A DNA stretch of 64,000 nt from Parvularcula bermudensis HTCC2503. GTDB taxonomy: Bacteria > Pseudomonadota > Alphaproteobacteria > Caulobacterales > Parvularculaceae. Position numbers and translations under genes: made by a program. The notes under the pieces were generated by a model. It ran no database searches. It saw only the letters and a program-made list of their open reading frames with translations, and had not been told where the DNA came from. Location: contig NC_014414.1 of assembly GCF_000152825.2 (NCBI RefSeq), positions 124,001 through 188,000 on the forward strand, in the 5' to 3' direction. Shown one piece after another: positions 47,235-56,093 of the stretch (position 1 is its first letter; each line of letters begins with the position of its first letter).

Positions 47235-47513
47235 ATGGGACGGAAGAGACGAACGGCCGAGGAGATCATCGGTCATTTGCGAGAGGTCGAGGTGCGCCTG
47301 GCGAAGGGCGAGACCATCGGGATTGCCTGCCGGGCGATCGGTGTGACCGAGCAGACGTACTATAGGTGGCGACGGGAGTATGGCGGTCTGAAGGTCGATC
47401 AGGCGAAGCGGCTTAAAGAGCTTGAGAAAGAGAACCAACGCCTACGGAAGGCTGTGTCGGATCTCACGCTGGACAAGCTCATTCTTTCTGAGGCCGCAAA
47501 GGGAAACTTCTGA
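47235..47513 (+). CDS. IS3-family transposase OrfA
   Basis: A helix-turn-helix DNA-binding subunit of 92 residues: KRRTAEEIIGHLREVEVRLA, then GIACRAIGVTEQTYYRWRREYGG, followed by a leucine-zipper-like helix (KRLKELEKENQRLRKAVSDL) for dimerisation. It ends with the slippery heptamer AAAGGGA at 47498-47504, in the correct phase (A AAG GGA) for a -1 shift into OrfB. Confidence 0.93.
   Translation: MGRKRRTAEEIIGHLREVEVRLAKGETIGIACRAIGVTEQTYYRWRREYGGLKVDQAKRLKELEKENQRLRKAVSDLTLDKLILSEAAKGNF
47391..47504 (+). promoter_or_regulatory. Programmed -1 frameshift region of the IS transposase
   Basis: The heptamer A_AAG_GGA (47498-47504) is a canonical slippery site. A -1 slip on it joins OrfA to the OrfB frame (mod 3 shift verified by codon phase), giving an OrfAB transposase of about 380 residues. 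A downstream stimulatory structure was not looked for. Confidence 0.6.
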
Positions 47514-48376
47514 GCCCCGACCGCCGTCGGAAATGCGTCGATCACGTCACGAAGGAGCATGGCGTCTCAGAGCGCCGTGCCTGCGAGGTGGTGGGTCAGC
47601 ACCGTTCGACCCAGAGGAAGCGTCCTTCGGGCCGTCCTGGCGAGAAGGCGCTGACCGGTGCCATCATTCAGCTAGCTGAGCAGTATGGCCGCTATGGCTA
47701 TCGCCGGGTGACTGCATTGCTCCGGCGCGACGGATGGCACGTGAACCAGAAGCGGGTCTATCGCATCTGGCGGCGGGAGGGGCTTAAAGTACCGCAGAAA
47801 CAACCGAAACGCGGGCGCCTATGGCTGAACGATGGGTCGTGCGTGCGGCTTCGGCCGGAGCGCCCGAACCACGTCTGGAGCTACGACTTCGTCCAGGACC
47901 GGACCCATGATGGAAGGGTCTATCGGATGCTCTGCATCATCGACGAGTTCACGAGAGAGTGCCTCTCGATTCGCGTCGAGCGAAGGCTCAACTCGCAAAA
48001 CGTGCTCGAAGAGCTCTCTCAGCTGTTCCTCATCCACGGGCCACCGGAGAACATTCGCTCCGACAACGGACCAGAGTTCATCGCTACGGCTGTCCGGGGA
48101 TGGCTCGGCAGGCTGGGCGTGACGACACTGTATATCGAGCCTGGCTCACCATGGGAGAACGGCTATTGCGAGAGCTTCAACTCGAAACTCAGGGACGAGT
48201 TCCTGGACCGGGAAATCGTCTATACACTGAAGGAAGCGAAGGCCCTCATCGAGTGGTGGAGGCGCCACTACAATCAGCTGCGGCCACACTCATCGCTGGG
48301 GTACAACCCGCCCGCACCGAAGACCATCTTGCCCGCGGGGCTCCCGCCGCCTTACTATGAAGGTGCGGCGGCATGA
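47504..48376 (+). CDS. IS3-family transposase OrfB (DDE integrase catalytic domain)
   Basis: Catalytic part of the transposase, normally made as OrfAB by the -1 shift at 47498-47504; an internal GTG at 47588 could give a shorter OrfB. The HTH_21-type segment (YGYRRVTALLRRDGWHVNQK, RVYRIWRREGLKVP) precedes the RVE core. The catalytic residues are D in VWSYDFVQDRTHDG, D in IRSDNGPEFIA, and E in SPWENGYCESFNSKLRDEF. All three are present, so the element may still be active. Confidence 0.93.
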   Translation, partial: KLLSPDRRRKCVDHVTKEHGVSERRACEVVGQHRSTQRKRPSGRPGEKALTGAIIQLAEQYGRYGYRRVTALLRRDGWHVNQKRVYRIWRREGLKVPQKQPKRGRLWLNDGSCVRLRPERPNHVWSYDFVQDRTHDGRVYRMLCIIDEFTRECLSIRVERRLNSQNVLEELSQLFLIHGPPENIRSDNGPEFIATAVRGWLGRLGVTTLYIEPGSPWENGYCESFNSKLRDEFLDREIVYTLKEAKALIEWWRRHYNQLRPHSSLGYNPPAPKTILPAGLPPPYYEGAAA

Positions 48377-48390
48377 GCCCCGCTAACCTG

Positions 48391-48429
48391 CCAGGTCTAA
48401 CGCTACCGTTGGACCACCTCGTGGGGTCA
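48391..48429. repeat. IS right terminal inverted repeat
   Basis: Imperfect inverse of 47174-47213. It ends GTGGGGTCA immediately before the right target copy GGCC. Confidence 0.7.
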
Positions 48430-48433
48430 GGCC
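48430..48433. repeat. Right target-site copy (GGCC)
   Basis: Imperfect copy of GGTC at 47170-47173 (one transition), placed so that the host frame joins as ...ATT TGG YCA GCC CAT TAC. Confidence 0.5.
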
Positions 48434-51014
48434 AGCCCATTACTATTTTGATAAGATACGAGCATTCAATTCTAAATTTGATGACGGTAATTCATCTAGA
48501 GGCATAAATTTATTCAGCGTTGCACGAACGATCAATTGTGGAACAAAATCTCTACCTTCTCTATCCGCCTCCCTAGATATCCCAGGTATGTCAAAAATTA
48601 ACGACTTTGTTATTTATGACAATTTTGTTGAAACAGTGTTGCCAAATGTTTTTTCTGACAATTTCAATAATAATGTTTTGATAATACTTGCAGGATTGAG
48701 AGATTTGGGAACATTAACTTCGGTTCTACAAATATCTGAGTTTCAATATTACTCGCAACTACGCCAACATTTGATAAAATGGCATTCAGAAAATCGCCAA
48801 ACCGCCATTCAGCGCGCATGGAGCGTGATTCGCCCGCTGAGCAATTTATTTATTGATTCAAATGTGAAACATTCACTTCGTGATAGTGGTCATTTTGACG
48901 AAGGTAATTTCACTGATGATGATCCGATCATCGATGACAATAATGTATTAGACGCACTTAGTAAGCGCAGTAAATACAGAGAGATAAACAAGAGATCAGT
49001 CAAATATTATGTATCCCCTCACCCCCACCCGAACGCATCCACTTCGCCGGTAAAACACAAAGTAAAGAAGTATAATCAGGCTGAAAAAAACAAAGAATTC
49101 CACAAAGAATTAAAAGATCAATACTACACTAATGCTGCTAGCAATAATATATCTGTAAAAATTGATGTCATCAATCATCAACAGATCTTAGACGCAATGT
49201 CCGTTCAACGTGATGATTTGCTTAGAAGACATGATATTTACGCGCTGGGCTGTTTCGAAAAAAAGAAAACTGTTTATACACAGCAGGCCCGCGCACTTAC
49301 TTTAATTCACGCCCTTTTTAAGGCTGGTAAAATTGCGAAGGGAACGAAAATTGGAATTGTGGGAGGGGGTATTAGCGGGATCGCTGCTGCGATAGCCGCC
49401 AAAAAGGTTGGCGCGCGCGTGGTCGTGGTTGAAAAAGAGGAAAATCTCATTCCTATACAGCGGGACTGCTCACATCGCTACCTCCATCCACATGCATATG
49501 ACTGGCCCGCAGCTTGGTGTAATGAAAATAATTCTGGTCTTCCGATTGACGAATTGAACTGGGAAGCAGGCACGGCCAAAGAAGTCACCGAAACACTCGA
49601 AGATAAATTCAAGAAATTTGTAAATAAGTCCAACGAAACGGGCGATTTAAAAGAAATCACATTCTATACGTGCTGGCCAGCACGAATGCTGCTGTTCGAT
49701 CGCGTCAATAAAAAACACGTTCTGTCAAAACGAGCATTTGATCGTGATGGAGAAAACTGGCGGCTTTTCGAAAGGGACCCTAGTTGGTCTGGTGTGGTAG
49801 ACGAATGCACTCCAATAAGTGACGAATTTCGTGCCGAAAGAGAGCAATGGAAATCTGCTGCCAGTAAGCTTATCCGTAGAATTCGGCATGGCGATATCTC
49901 GCTACCCCCGCCATATCTCTCCCCGAAAGGAAGAAATGGTATAAACGGGCAAACTCCCATATTTTGGAATGGACAAGAACATTTCACCTTTAAAGGAAAA
50001 GAAATATCCGCAAAGGCATTTCCCGATGATGATATCAATCCTGATTTTATTGTAGATTGTGATATACTTATATTTGCGACTGGTTTTGGCATTGAGGACC
50101 CACGAGATTCCATCTTAAATGATCTTAAAAATCATTTCGGTCACAAAAAAGAATTTGACGAAATAGTTGAAAAAAGAATCAATAAACTTCCATTAAAAAA
50201 TAATGGATATTGGGAAAAAGACCGCATCAATGAAGAAAAGAGTCTTACTAATACAATTCATGAGACGGACATAAAAGAAAATACACACGACAAACCGCCA
50301 AAGCTGTATGTTGTTTCTGGCAGCGGAGACGGTGCGTTAATAGATATACTAAGATTGCTTATCTTAGATTTTACGGGCCCTGAGTACCATCGAGATTTAT
50401 TAGACAAGCTCAACGCTTTACTCTTTCCGAGACAAGCTGTTGGAGTGTGGCTGAGTCAAAAAGATGTGCTTGTTTACGCTGAAGCCCTGAGGCGTCTTTT
50501 TAACTCAGATGATTTCAAGCGTACTGAAGGGGAGACGGATAGACTTAGCATGATAGGGCGAACGATGGCAGGGTTTGATATAGACGCATTCCTTGATCAT
50601 TTCAGCATCAATTTAGCAGACGCAGAAGTTTATAATGTTTCAATTGACCCCCAACCATTCTGGACCCCTGCATCGGTAGCGCACCGATTACTCGTCTGGT
50701 GCTTGCACAAAAAAGGGCGCGTGAGATTCGTTAGGGGGCGTGTCATCAGATATGCTGACAAACGAAGCGCTATCCAGCGAACTGTCACTGGCAAATGGCG
50801 AGATGTTGGTAACAGCGCTATCGTCGCGAGACATGGGGTCGCACGACAATCAGAAGCTTTTTTGAGAATCCAAGGCGTCTTGATCAATACGACGAGAACG
50901 CCTGGTGAAGTCGCCGCCGACGGGCGCCGATTGGTGTCTCTGCTGAGATTATCGGATCGCCTCCATCCTGAAACCGAAAAGTTCTTCCGGCACACAATCA
51001 AGCATCTGAGGTGA
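48430..51014 (+). pseudogene. 3' part of IS-interrupted large NAD(P)/FAD-binding-like protein
   Basis: The frame is open from the IS junction (48435 onward) to the stop at 51014. An internal ATG at 48588 gives 808 residues and could still be translated if transcribed from the IS. In the joined protein (about 1001 residues) the Rossmann motif KIGIVGGGISGIAAA begins near residue 447, followed by VVVVEKE; the stretch RYLHPHAYDWPAAW comes next, and CDILIFATGFG near residue 690 is the ATG motif of FAD/NAD(P) flavoproteins. A later GSGDGALIDILR motif is also distinctive. Sampled GC is 30-35% in most of the gene, near 50% at the 3' end. No family can be assigned. Confidence 0.7.
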
Positions 51015-51067
51015 GGCACAATCCACGCGTGGACAGGTCTTCGCTAGCGGTCACCAGCGGCAAGGAC

Positions 51068-51096
51068 AAAAAAAAGGCCGCGGCAGCGCCGCGGCC
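51068..51096 (-). terminator. Strong minus-strand terminator
   Basis: A perfect 9-bp GC stem (51076-51084 with 51088-51096) with a 3-nt loop. On the minus strand it is followed by eight T (51075-51068). No protein gene lies upstream of it on that strand, so it should end a non-coding transcript. Confidence 0.75.
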
Positions 51097-51180
51097 AGTT
51101 GTAGGGAGGAAACGCCCAAAAAATTGGGCAAGCGGCCTAGCCGCAGACCTGATCTAGACAATGTAATGATCGGGTTCAAT
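51068..51180 (-). ncRNA. Candidate minus-strand small RNA
   Basis: Read on the minus strand: hairpin GCGGC-TAG-GCCGC (51144-51132), hairpin GCCCAA-TTTT-TTGGGC (51129-51114), an unpaired TCCTCCC (51110-51104), then the strong terminator. An exposed anti-Shine-Dalgarno-like CCUCCC between hairpins is seen in alphaproteobacterial sRNAs. The 5' end and promoter are unknown. Confidence 0.4.
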
Positions 51181-51436
51181 AGGTTTTTGCACTGGCGAAT
51201 AAAATGCAGCTTTATCCCGCTCCTGCCGGCACAAATCGAATCAAATGCCAATACGCACCAATTTGTTGCAGGGTTTAGCTCTTTGTGCCTTTGTCGATGA
51301 GGCCGACTCACCGGGCGAAGGCAGAGCGTTGCAGAGCGTAGCGGCGACCGAGACCCAAAGCCTTCGCGCCCCTCCCCTTTCGCCCAATAGGCGCTTCACA
51401 ATTGTCTCCGGCCGGGCACCCTCATATGTGGTCGCT

Positions 51437-52642
51437 ATGACAGATCAAGAAAACATGCCCCAGGGCCGATCCCATCGCATCAAAGATCTCGGGGGGCGGG
51501 TCCGCAGTTTGACCCGCGCCCGGCAAAAATTCGAAATGCCCAATGCCGAGTCGCCGAACCCCCAATCTGGCCTGAAGATCGTCATCGCCACCGATGCGTG
51601 GAAACCGCAACTCAATGGGGTTGTCACGACCCTTGATACGCTGGGGCGGATTTTGACCAAATTCGGGAATGAGGTCCTCTACATCACGCCTCAGGATTTC
51701 AAGTCGATCCCCATGCCGACCTATTCGGAAATCAGGCTTTCGCTGTTTCCGAATCGCAAGGTCGCCTCCATGCTCAATAAGTTCAAACCCGACGCCATTC
51801 ATATCGCGACGGAAGGCCCCATCGGTCGGGCGACGCGGCGTTTTTGCCGCCGGCGGAAATATCCCTACACCACGAGCTTTCACACCCGCTTTGCGGAATA
51901 TGCCCATGAGCGGACCGGGTTCCCCATCAGTTGGGGATACGCGCTGCTCAAGGATTTTCACAAACACGGCGAAGCGATGATGGTGGCCACCCCCGGCCTG
52001 ATCGAAGAATTGTCGGGTCGCGGCTTCGAGAATATGCGGCTGTGGGAACGCGGGGTCGATACCGACCAGTTCCGGCCACTCGACAGCGACGTGCTCAAGG
52101 ACCTCCCCCGTCCCATCTTCACCTATGTCGGCCGGATCGCCGTCGAGAAGACCCTTGAGGATTTCCTGGACCTCGATCTTCCCGGCTCGAAGGTTATTGT
52201 CGGCGCCGGCCCCCAGGAAGCGGAGTTACGACAAAAATATCCGGCGGTGCATTTCGTCGGCAAACATTTCGGCGACGATCTGGTGAAATATTATTCCGCC
52301 AGCGATGTGTTCGTCTTCCCCTCTCGGACCGATACTTTCGGCCTCGTCAATGTGGAGGCGCTCGCCTGCGGCGTGCCGGTGGCCTCCTATCCCGTGAGGG
52401 GGCCGCTCGAAATCCTGGCTGACGCCCCCCCCGGTTGCGGCTGTCTCGATGAGGACCTGAAGACCGCCTGTATGACCGCACTTGAGACCCGAGATCCCGA
52501 GGCGTGCCGGGCCCATGCCTTGACATTCAGTTGGGATGCCGCCGCCCGTCAGTTCATTGCCAATCTCGAAATTCCGGGGTTCGATGATCAATTCTGGCTG
52601 CGCTCCGCCAAGATGATCGAAGATCCCATCCTGCCCACGTGA
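51437..52642 (+). CDS. GT4 glycosyltransferase (Sqd2/MgtA-like)
   Basis: A two-domain GT-B enzyme of about 401 residues. KIVIATDAWKPQLNGVVTTLDTLGRIL is the N-terminal domain start; HTRFAEYAHERTG and the C-terminal FTYVGRIAVEKTLEDFLDLDL plus FPSRTDTFGLVNVEALACGVPVASYPVRGP (E-x7-E-type donor site) mark family GT4. Relatives add sugars to diacylglycerol or to cell-surface glycans. The start is uncertain: the conserved domain begins at about 51566, and 51437 is the first ATG after the unconserved leader; its ribosome binding site is weak. Confidence 0.86.
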   Translation: MTDQENMPQGRSHRIKDLGGRVRSLTRARQKFEMPNAESPNPQSGLKIVIATDAWKPQLNGVVTTLDTLGRILTKFGNEVLYITPQDFKSIPMPTYSEIRLSLFPNRKVASMLNKFKPDAIHIATEGPIGRATRRFCRRRKYPYTTSFHTRFAEYAHERTGFPISWGYALLKDFHKHGEAMMVATPGLIEELSGRGFENMRLWERGVDTDQFRPLDSDVLKDLPRPIFTYVGRIAVEKTLEDFLDLDLPGSKVIVGAGPQEAELRQKYPAVHFVGKHFGDDLVKYYSASDVFVFPSRTDTFGLVNVEALACGVPVASYPVRGPLEILADAPPGCGCLDEDLKTACMTALETRDPEACRAHALTFSWDAAARQFIANLEIPGFDDQFWLRSAKMIEDPILPT

Positions 52643-52746
52643 GTATTGCGGCCCTGGTCGCCCCACCGCAGCGACCGGAGCCACTGGGCAGGGAAACAGA
52701 AGCCCTGTAACGACAATTTCTGTCAGTGCGCGTCCGGAGGTCAGCC

Positions 52747-53841
52747 ATGTCGTCAGGCCCGAATTCCCCATCCAATATCCATATCGCCCTCGATGTGATG
52801 GGCGGCGATGCCGGACCGGACGTCATGCTCCAGGGGCTGCGCCAAGCGCGAGAGACGGGCTTTGACGCCGAGGTTACGCTGCATGGGCGACAGGCCGATA
52901 TTGAGGCCGCCCTGGAGGCGGCGAACATTACCGACCGCGTCCCGGCGATCGCGCCCGCGGAGGATGTGGTCACGATGGAGGACAAGCCGACCGATGCCCT
53001 GCGTCGGCGCCGGGGCTCCTCGATGTGGCAAGCCATCGCGCAGGTGAAAGAGGGGAACGCCAAGGCCGTCGTCTCCTCCGGCAATACCGGCGCCCTGATG
53101 GCCATGTCGGTCCTGCAATTGCGCAAGATCGAAGGGATTGACCGGCCCGCCATCGGCGCGTTGTGGCCCACGGTGTCGAGCCGCTGCGTGGTGCTCGATG
53201 TCGGGGCGAATGTCGAAGTCAGCGCCAATCAGCTCGTGCAATTCGCGATTATGGGCGAAGCCTATGCGCGGGCCTTGTTCGGGCATGACCGCCCTTCGGT
53301 CGGGCTGCTCAATGTCGGCGCCGAGGAACTCAAAGGTCATGGCCTGATCCAGACCGCCGCCAAGATCCTTCGCGAAGCCGACCCGGAAATGGCTTTTATC
53401 GGTTTCGTCGAAGGGAATGACATTTCCAAAGGCGTGGCGGACGTTGTCGTCACCGACGGGTTCAGCGGCAATATCGCCCTCAAAACCGCCGAAGGGACGG
53501 CCAGAATGGTCGGCGGCTGGGTGAAAGATACCCTGACGGCAAATCTCCGGGCCAAAATGGGGGCGGCGTTGATGATGGGCGCCCTCAAGGATCTCAAGCA
53601 AAAAATGAACCCGTCACGGGCCAACGGCGCCCCCCTTCTTGGGGTCAATGGCCTCGTCATCAAAAGCCATGGAGGCGCGGATGCCGATGGCGTGGCGGCG
53701 GCGCTGATGACCGCCTTGGCTCTCGCCAAACATCCCTATCTTGAGGAAATTCAACGGACTGTGGCGAAGGTCAATCGTCGGGTGGAGAGCGGCGCGGTGG
53801 CCGACCTCGATGGCCATGATCTGGCAAAGGCAGCGCAATGA
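52747..53841 (+). CDS. plsX: Phosphate acyltransferase PlsX
   Basis: Makes acyl-phosphate from acyl-ACP for phospholipid synthesis with PlsY. A protein of 364 residues. [37 protein letters not shown], and [17 protein letters not shown] are characteristic. The ATG at 52747 has GGAGG six bases upstream. It overlaps fabH by four bases (ATGA), the usual plsX-fabH arrangement. Confidence 0.97.
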   Translation: MSSGPNSPSNIHIALDVMGGDAGPDVMLQGLRQARETGFDAEVTLHGRQADIEAALEAANITDRVPAIAPAEDVVTMEDKPTDALRRRRGSSMWQAIAQVKEGNAKAVVSSGNTGALMAMSVLQLRKIEGIDRPAIGALWPTVSSRCVVLDVGANVEVSANQLVQFAIMGEAYARALFGHDRPSVGLLNVGAEELKGHGLIQTAAKILREADPEMAFIGFVEGNDISKGVADVVVTDGFSGNIALKTAEGTARMVGGWVKDTLTANLRAKMGAALMMGALKDLKQKMNPSRANGAPLLGVNGLVIKSHGGADADGVAAALMTALALAKHPYLEEIQRTVAKVNRRVESGAVADLDGHDLAKAAQ

Positions 53842-54821
53842 CGGCAGCACTTCCCTTCAGGCCCCTTTATAGGGGCTGCGGCGCCGCCCTGCCCGACAGG
53901 ATCCTGACCAATGCCGAGCTGAGCACCCGGGTCGAAACCAGTGACGAGTGGATCCGCAGCCGAACGGGCATTCAGGAACGGCGCCTTGCGGGACCGGAGG
54001 AGACAACCGCCGATCTGGCGGAACGCGCCGCGCAAAAGGCCCTCTCCGATGCGGGGATGTCGGCGGATGATATCGACCTTCTCGTGCTGGCCACCGCCAC
54101 GCCGGATCTCACCTTTCCCTCCACCGCAACGATCGTCCAGGGGCGGCTGGGGATGACCAAGGGGGCCGCGTTCGATGTCCACGCGGTTTGTACGGGCTTT
54201 GTCTATGCCCTCGCGACCGCCTCGAATTTCTTGAGTTGCGGCCAGCATCGGCGCGCCCTCGTCATCGGTGCCGAGACGTTCTCTCGCCTTCTTGATTGGA
54301 CCGACCGGACAACTTGTGTCCTGTTCGGAGACGGGGCCGGCGCCATGGTCCTTGAGGCCGTGCCGACCGAGACGGCGGGCGATCGCGGCGTGCTGTCAAC
54401 TTATCTTTGTTCGGATGGTCGGTTGACCGACCTGCTCTACGTCGACGGCGGGCCGTCACGCACCGGGACCGTCGGTCATTTACGGATGCAGGGCAACAAA
54501 GTGTTCAAAGCCGCCGTCATTCGCATCGCCGACGCCATGGCCAAGGCGGCCGAACGCGCCGATATCCCCTTAACTGAGATTGACTGGTTTGTCCCGCATC
54601 AAGCCAATGAGCGGATTATCGGCGGTGTCGTAGACAGACTAAACCTTGACCGGAATCGCGTTGTCTCAACGATTGCCCGTCATGGGAATACTTCAGCTGC
54701 GTCGATCCCCCTTGCCTTTGAAACAGCGCGACGCGACGGGCGTCTCAAAGACGGCGATCTCGTGGCGATCGAGGGGATGGGCGGCGGCTTGACTTGGGGG
54801 GCAGGATTGATGCGATTGTAG
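53838..54821 (+). CDS. fabH: Beta-ketoacyl-ACP synthase III
   Basis: Starts fatty acid synthesis by condensing acetyl-CoA with malonyl-ACP. Length is 327 residues. The catalytic triad is C118 (AVCTGF), H254 (PHQANERI) and N284 (HGNTSAAS). The C-terminal [19 protein letters not shown] is standard. It is followed after 88 bp by ihfA. Confidence 0.97.
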   Translation: MTAALPFRPLYRGCGAALPDRILTNAELSTRVETSDEWIRSRTGIQERRLAGPEETTADLAERAAQKALSDAGMSADDIDLLVLATATPDLTFPSTATIVQGRLGMTKGAAFDVHAVCTGFVYALATASNFLSCGQHRRALVIGAETFSRLLDWTDRTTCVLFGDGAGAMVLEAVPTETAGDRGVLSTYLCSDGRLTDLLYVDGGPSRTGTVGHLRMQGNKVFKAAVIRIADAMAKAAERADIPLTEIDWFVPHQANERIIGGVVDRLNLDRNRVVSTIARHGNTSAASIPLAFETARRDGRLKDGDLVAIEGMGGGLTWGAGLMRL

Positions 54822-54909
54822 AGGTGAAATTATTGCGCCTTTCTCATCGCAATTTCATACAAACTCCTTTAGGTTTCGACCGTTGGGCTCCGGAGAATAA
54901 AGACGGAAG

Positions 54910-55248
54910 ATGACCAAGACACATACACGCGCCGATCTTTGCGACACTGTTTACGAGAATGTTGGGTTGTCCAGACAAGAATGTGGCGAACTGATTGAGT
55001 CGGTACTTGAGAAGATCGCTCAGCACCTTGAAGAAGGCGAGCAAGTCAAACTGAGCTCCTTTGGCACGTTTCAAATCCGCGAAAAGAATGAGCGGATTGG
55101 ACGTAACCCTAAAACGGGTGAACAGGTCGCCATTACACCCCGTCGTGTCCTGACCTTCCGCGCCTCCCATGTGCTGAAAGACCGCGTGGACGATGGCCAT
55201 AAGGGTGGCCACAAAGGCAGTCACAAGAATGGCGGGCAGGCGGAGTGA
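54910..55248 (+). CDS. ihfA: Integration host factor subunit alpha
   Basis: A DNA-bending HU/IHF-family subunit of 112 residues; acts with IhfB in replication, transcription and recombination. The core runs from [20 protein letters not shown] to [12 protein letters not shown], with the beta-arm [17 protein letters not shown]. After the core there is an unusual His/Lys/Gly tail ([14 protein letters not shown]) of about 20 residues. The stop overlaps the MerR gene start. Confidence 0.93.
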   Translation: MTKTHTRADLCDTVYENVGLSRQECGELIESVLEKIAQHLEEGEQVKLSSFGTFQIREKNERIGRNPKTGEQVAITPRRVLTFRASHVLKDRVDDGHKGGHKGSHKNGGQAE

Positions 55249-55694
55249 CAAAGGCCCCAGATGCCTTTCGAACGATCTCTGAGGCGTCAGAGGAACTCGG
55301 CCTCGCTCAACATGTCCTGCGTCATTGGGAAGACATGTTCGGAGCCATTCGCCCTATGCGACGGGCGGGCGGGCGTCGGTTCTATCGACCGCAGGACCTC
55401 CACCTTATCTACGGGGTCAAAATCTTGATCCACGAAAAAGGATTCACGACCAAGGGCGTCCAGCGTATTTTTGCCGAAAAAGGCGCGTCCCACATCACCG
55501 ATATCGGCAAGCGCGCGCTTGAGGGGGCGCCCGAATCTGCGGCCACGACGCCAGAGACGGTCAGCCTCTCCCATGAAAGCCTTACCCTGGTTCTGAACCG
55601 CGTGCGGTCCGCCCGACACGCCCTGTCCACTATGCGACGGGGCGCCGAGAGAGAGAGCTCAGACGCGACCGCTTTGCCGACGAACACCGCTTGA
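55245..55694 (+). CDS. MerR-family transcriptional regulator
   Basis: A protein of 149 residues. The N-terminal [45 protein letters not shown] is the MerR HTH and wing of the type always found after ihfA in alphaproteobacteria. The start is GTG inside the ihfA stop (GTGA), so the two are coupled. No metal-binding cysteines are seen; the target is not known. Confidence 0.92.
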   Translation: MTKAPDAFRTISEASEELGLAQHVLRHWEDMFGAIRPMRRAGGRRFYRPQDLHLIYGVKILIHEKGFTTKGVQRIFAEKGASHITDIGKRALEGAPESAATTPETVSLSHESLTLVLNRVRSARHALSTMRRGAERESSDATALPTNTA

Positions 55695-55751
55695 AGAGCC
55701 CCCTGTCTTTGGGCTAGAGGGGCGGTCTCGCTTTAGCGAGGCTCGTGATGT

Positions 55752-55828
55752 CGGAGTGTAGCGCAGCCTGGTAGCGCACTTTACTGGGGGTGAAGGGGTC
55801 GTCGGTTCAAATCCGGCCACTCCGACCA
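55752..55828 (+). tRNA. tRNA-Pro (GGG)
   Basis: Acceptor CGGAGTG (55752-55758) pairs with CACTCCG (55818-55824). The anticodon loop CTGGGGG gives GGG, the T arm is GTCGGTTCAAATCCGGC, and CCA is encoded at 55826-55828. Confidence 0.95.
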
Positions 55829-55895
55829 CGGCGAGCCAACAATTCCAGTAACGAACCCAGTAACTAACGATGGGCGCACGCCGGGCCCATAAAAG

Positions 55896-55955
55896 CTGCT
55901 GGCCAGAAAGGTGCGGGCCAGAAAGCTGCGGGCCAGAAAGCTGCGGGCCCGTAAA
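55896..55955. repeat. 15-bp tandem repeat, about four copies
   Basis: Units start at 55896, 55911, 55926 and 55941; the consensus is near CTGCGGGCCAGAAAG, with the last copy diverging. A plus-strand open frame across it (55870-56091) would read WPERCGPESCGPESCGP, but no ribosome binding site or conserved flank supports a gene. It has no dyad spacers, so it is not a CRISPR array. Confidence 0.8.
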
Positions 55956-56093
55956 CGGTGTTCCGGGTCAAAATCGGCTCACCATTCTCAATCTCGCACG
56001 GCAAAAGCCATCCCGGCTGGGCAGCACAGCCCCCTTAGACGTTCTCTGCGACCTTCACGCTAGAAGACCTGACAAGCGGGGCCCCTCCTGAAT

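Larger units (their letters stand above)
47174..48429 (+). mobile_element. IS3-family insertion sequence (IS407-like), 1256 bp
   Basis: Imperfect terminal inverted repeats of about 40 bp (47174-47213 and 48391-48429) flank two overlapping transposase frames, orfA and orfB. The matching part centres on GTGGTCC and GTTAGAC-type segments. The length, orfA/orfB layout, DDE motif and programmed frameshift are all as expected for the family. Excision of the element plus one 4-bp target copy restores the surrounding reading frame (1260 bases, a multiple of three). The ends are placed by this logic, so they could be off by a few bases. Confidence 0.9.
51015..51436. other. Intergenic region downstream of the interrupted gene
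   Basis: About 422 bases up to the chosen glycosyltransferase start. The first 150 hold hairpins and a minus-strand terminator (below). The rest is open in the frame of the glycosyltransferase but lacks conserved residues, so its 5' extension is probably not coding. Confidence 0.5.

Noticed and set aside
47166-48441. Alternative IS boundaries with a 3-bp ATT duplication
   Set aside because: ATT occurs at both sides, but using it puts the downstream part out of frame and hits a stop within about 25 codons. It also gives ends that do not pair as inverted repeats.
55896-55955. Possible CRISPR array
   Set aside because: The 15-bp units are directly adjacent with no unique spacers and no palindromic repeat ends; no cas genes are in the window.
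55870-56091. 73-codon frame over the tandem repeat
   Set aside because: Repetitive Cys/Gly/Pro translation stems from the 15-bp repeat; there is no start signal and no similarity pattern.
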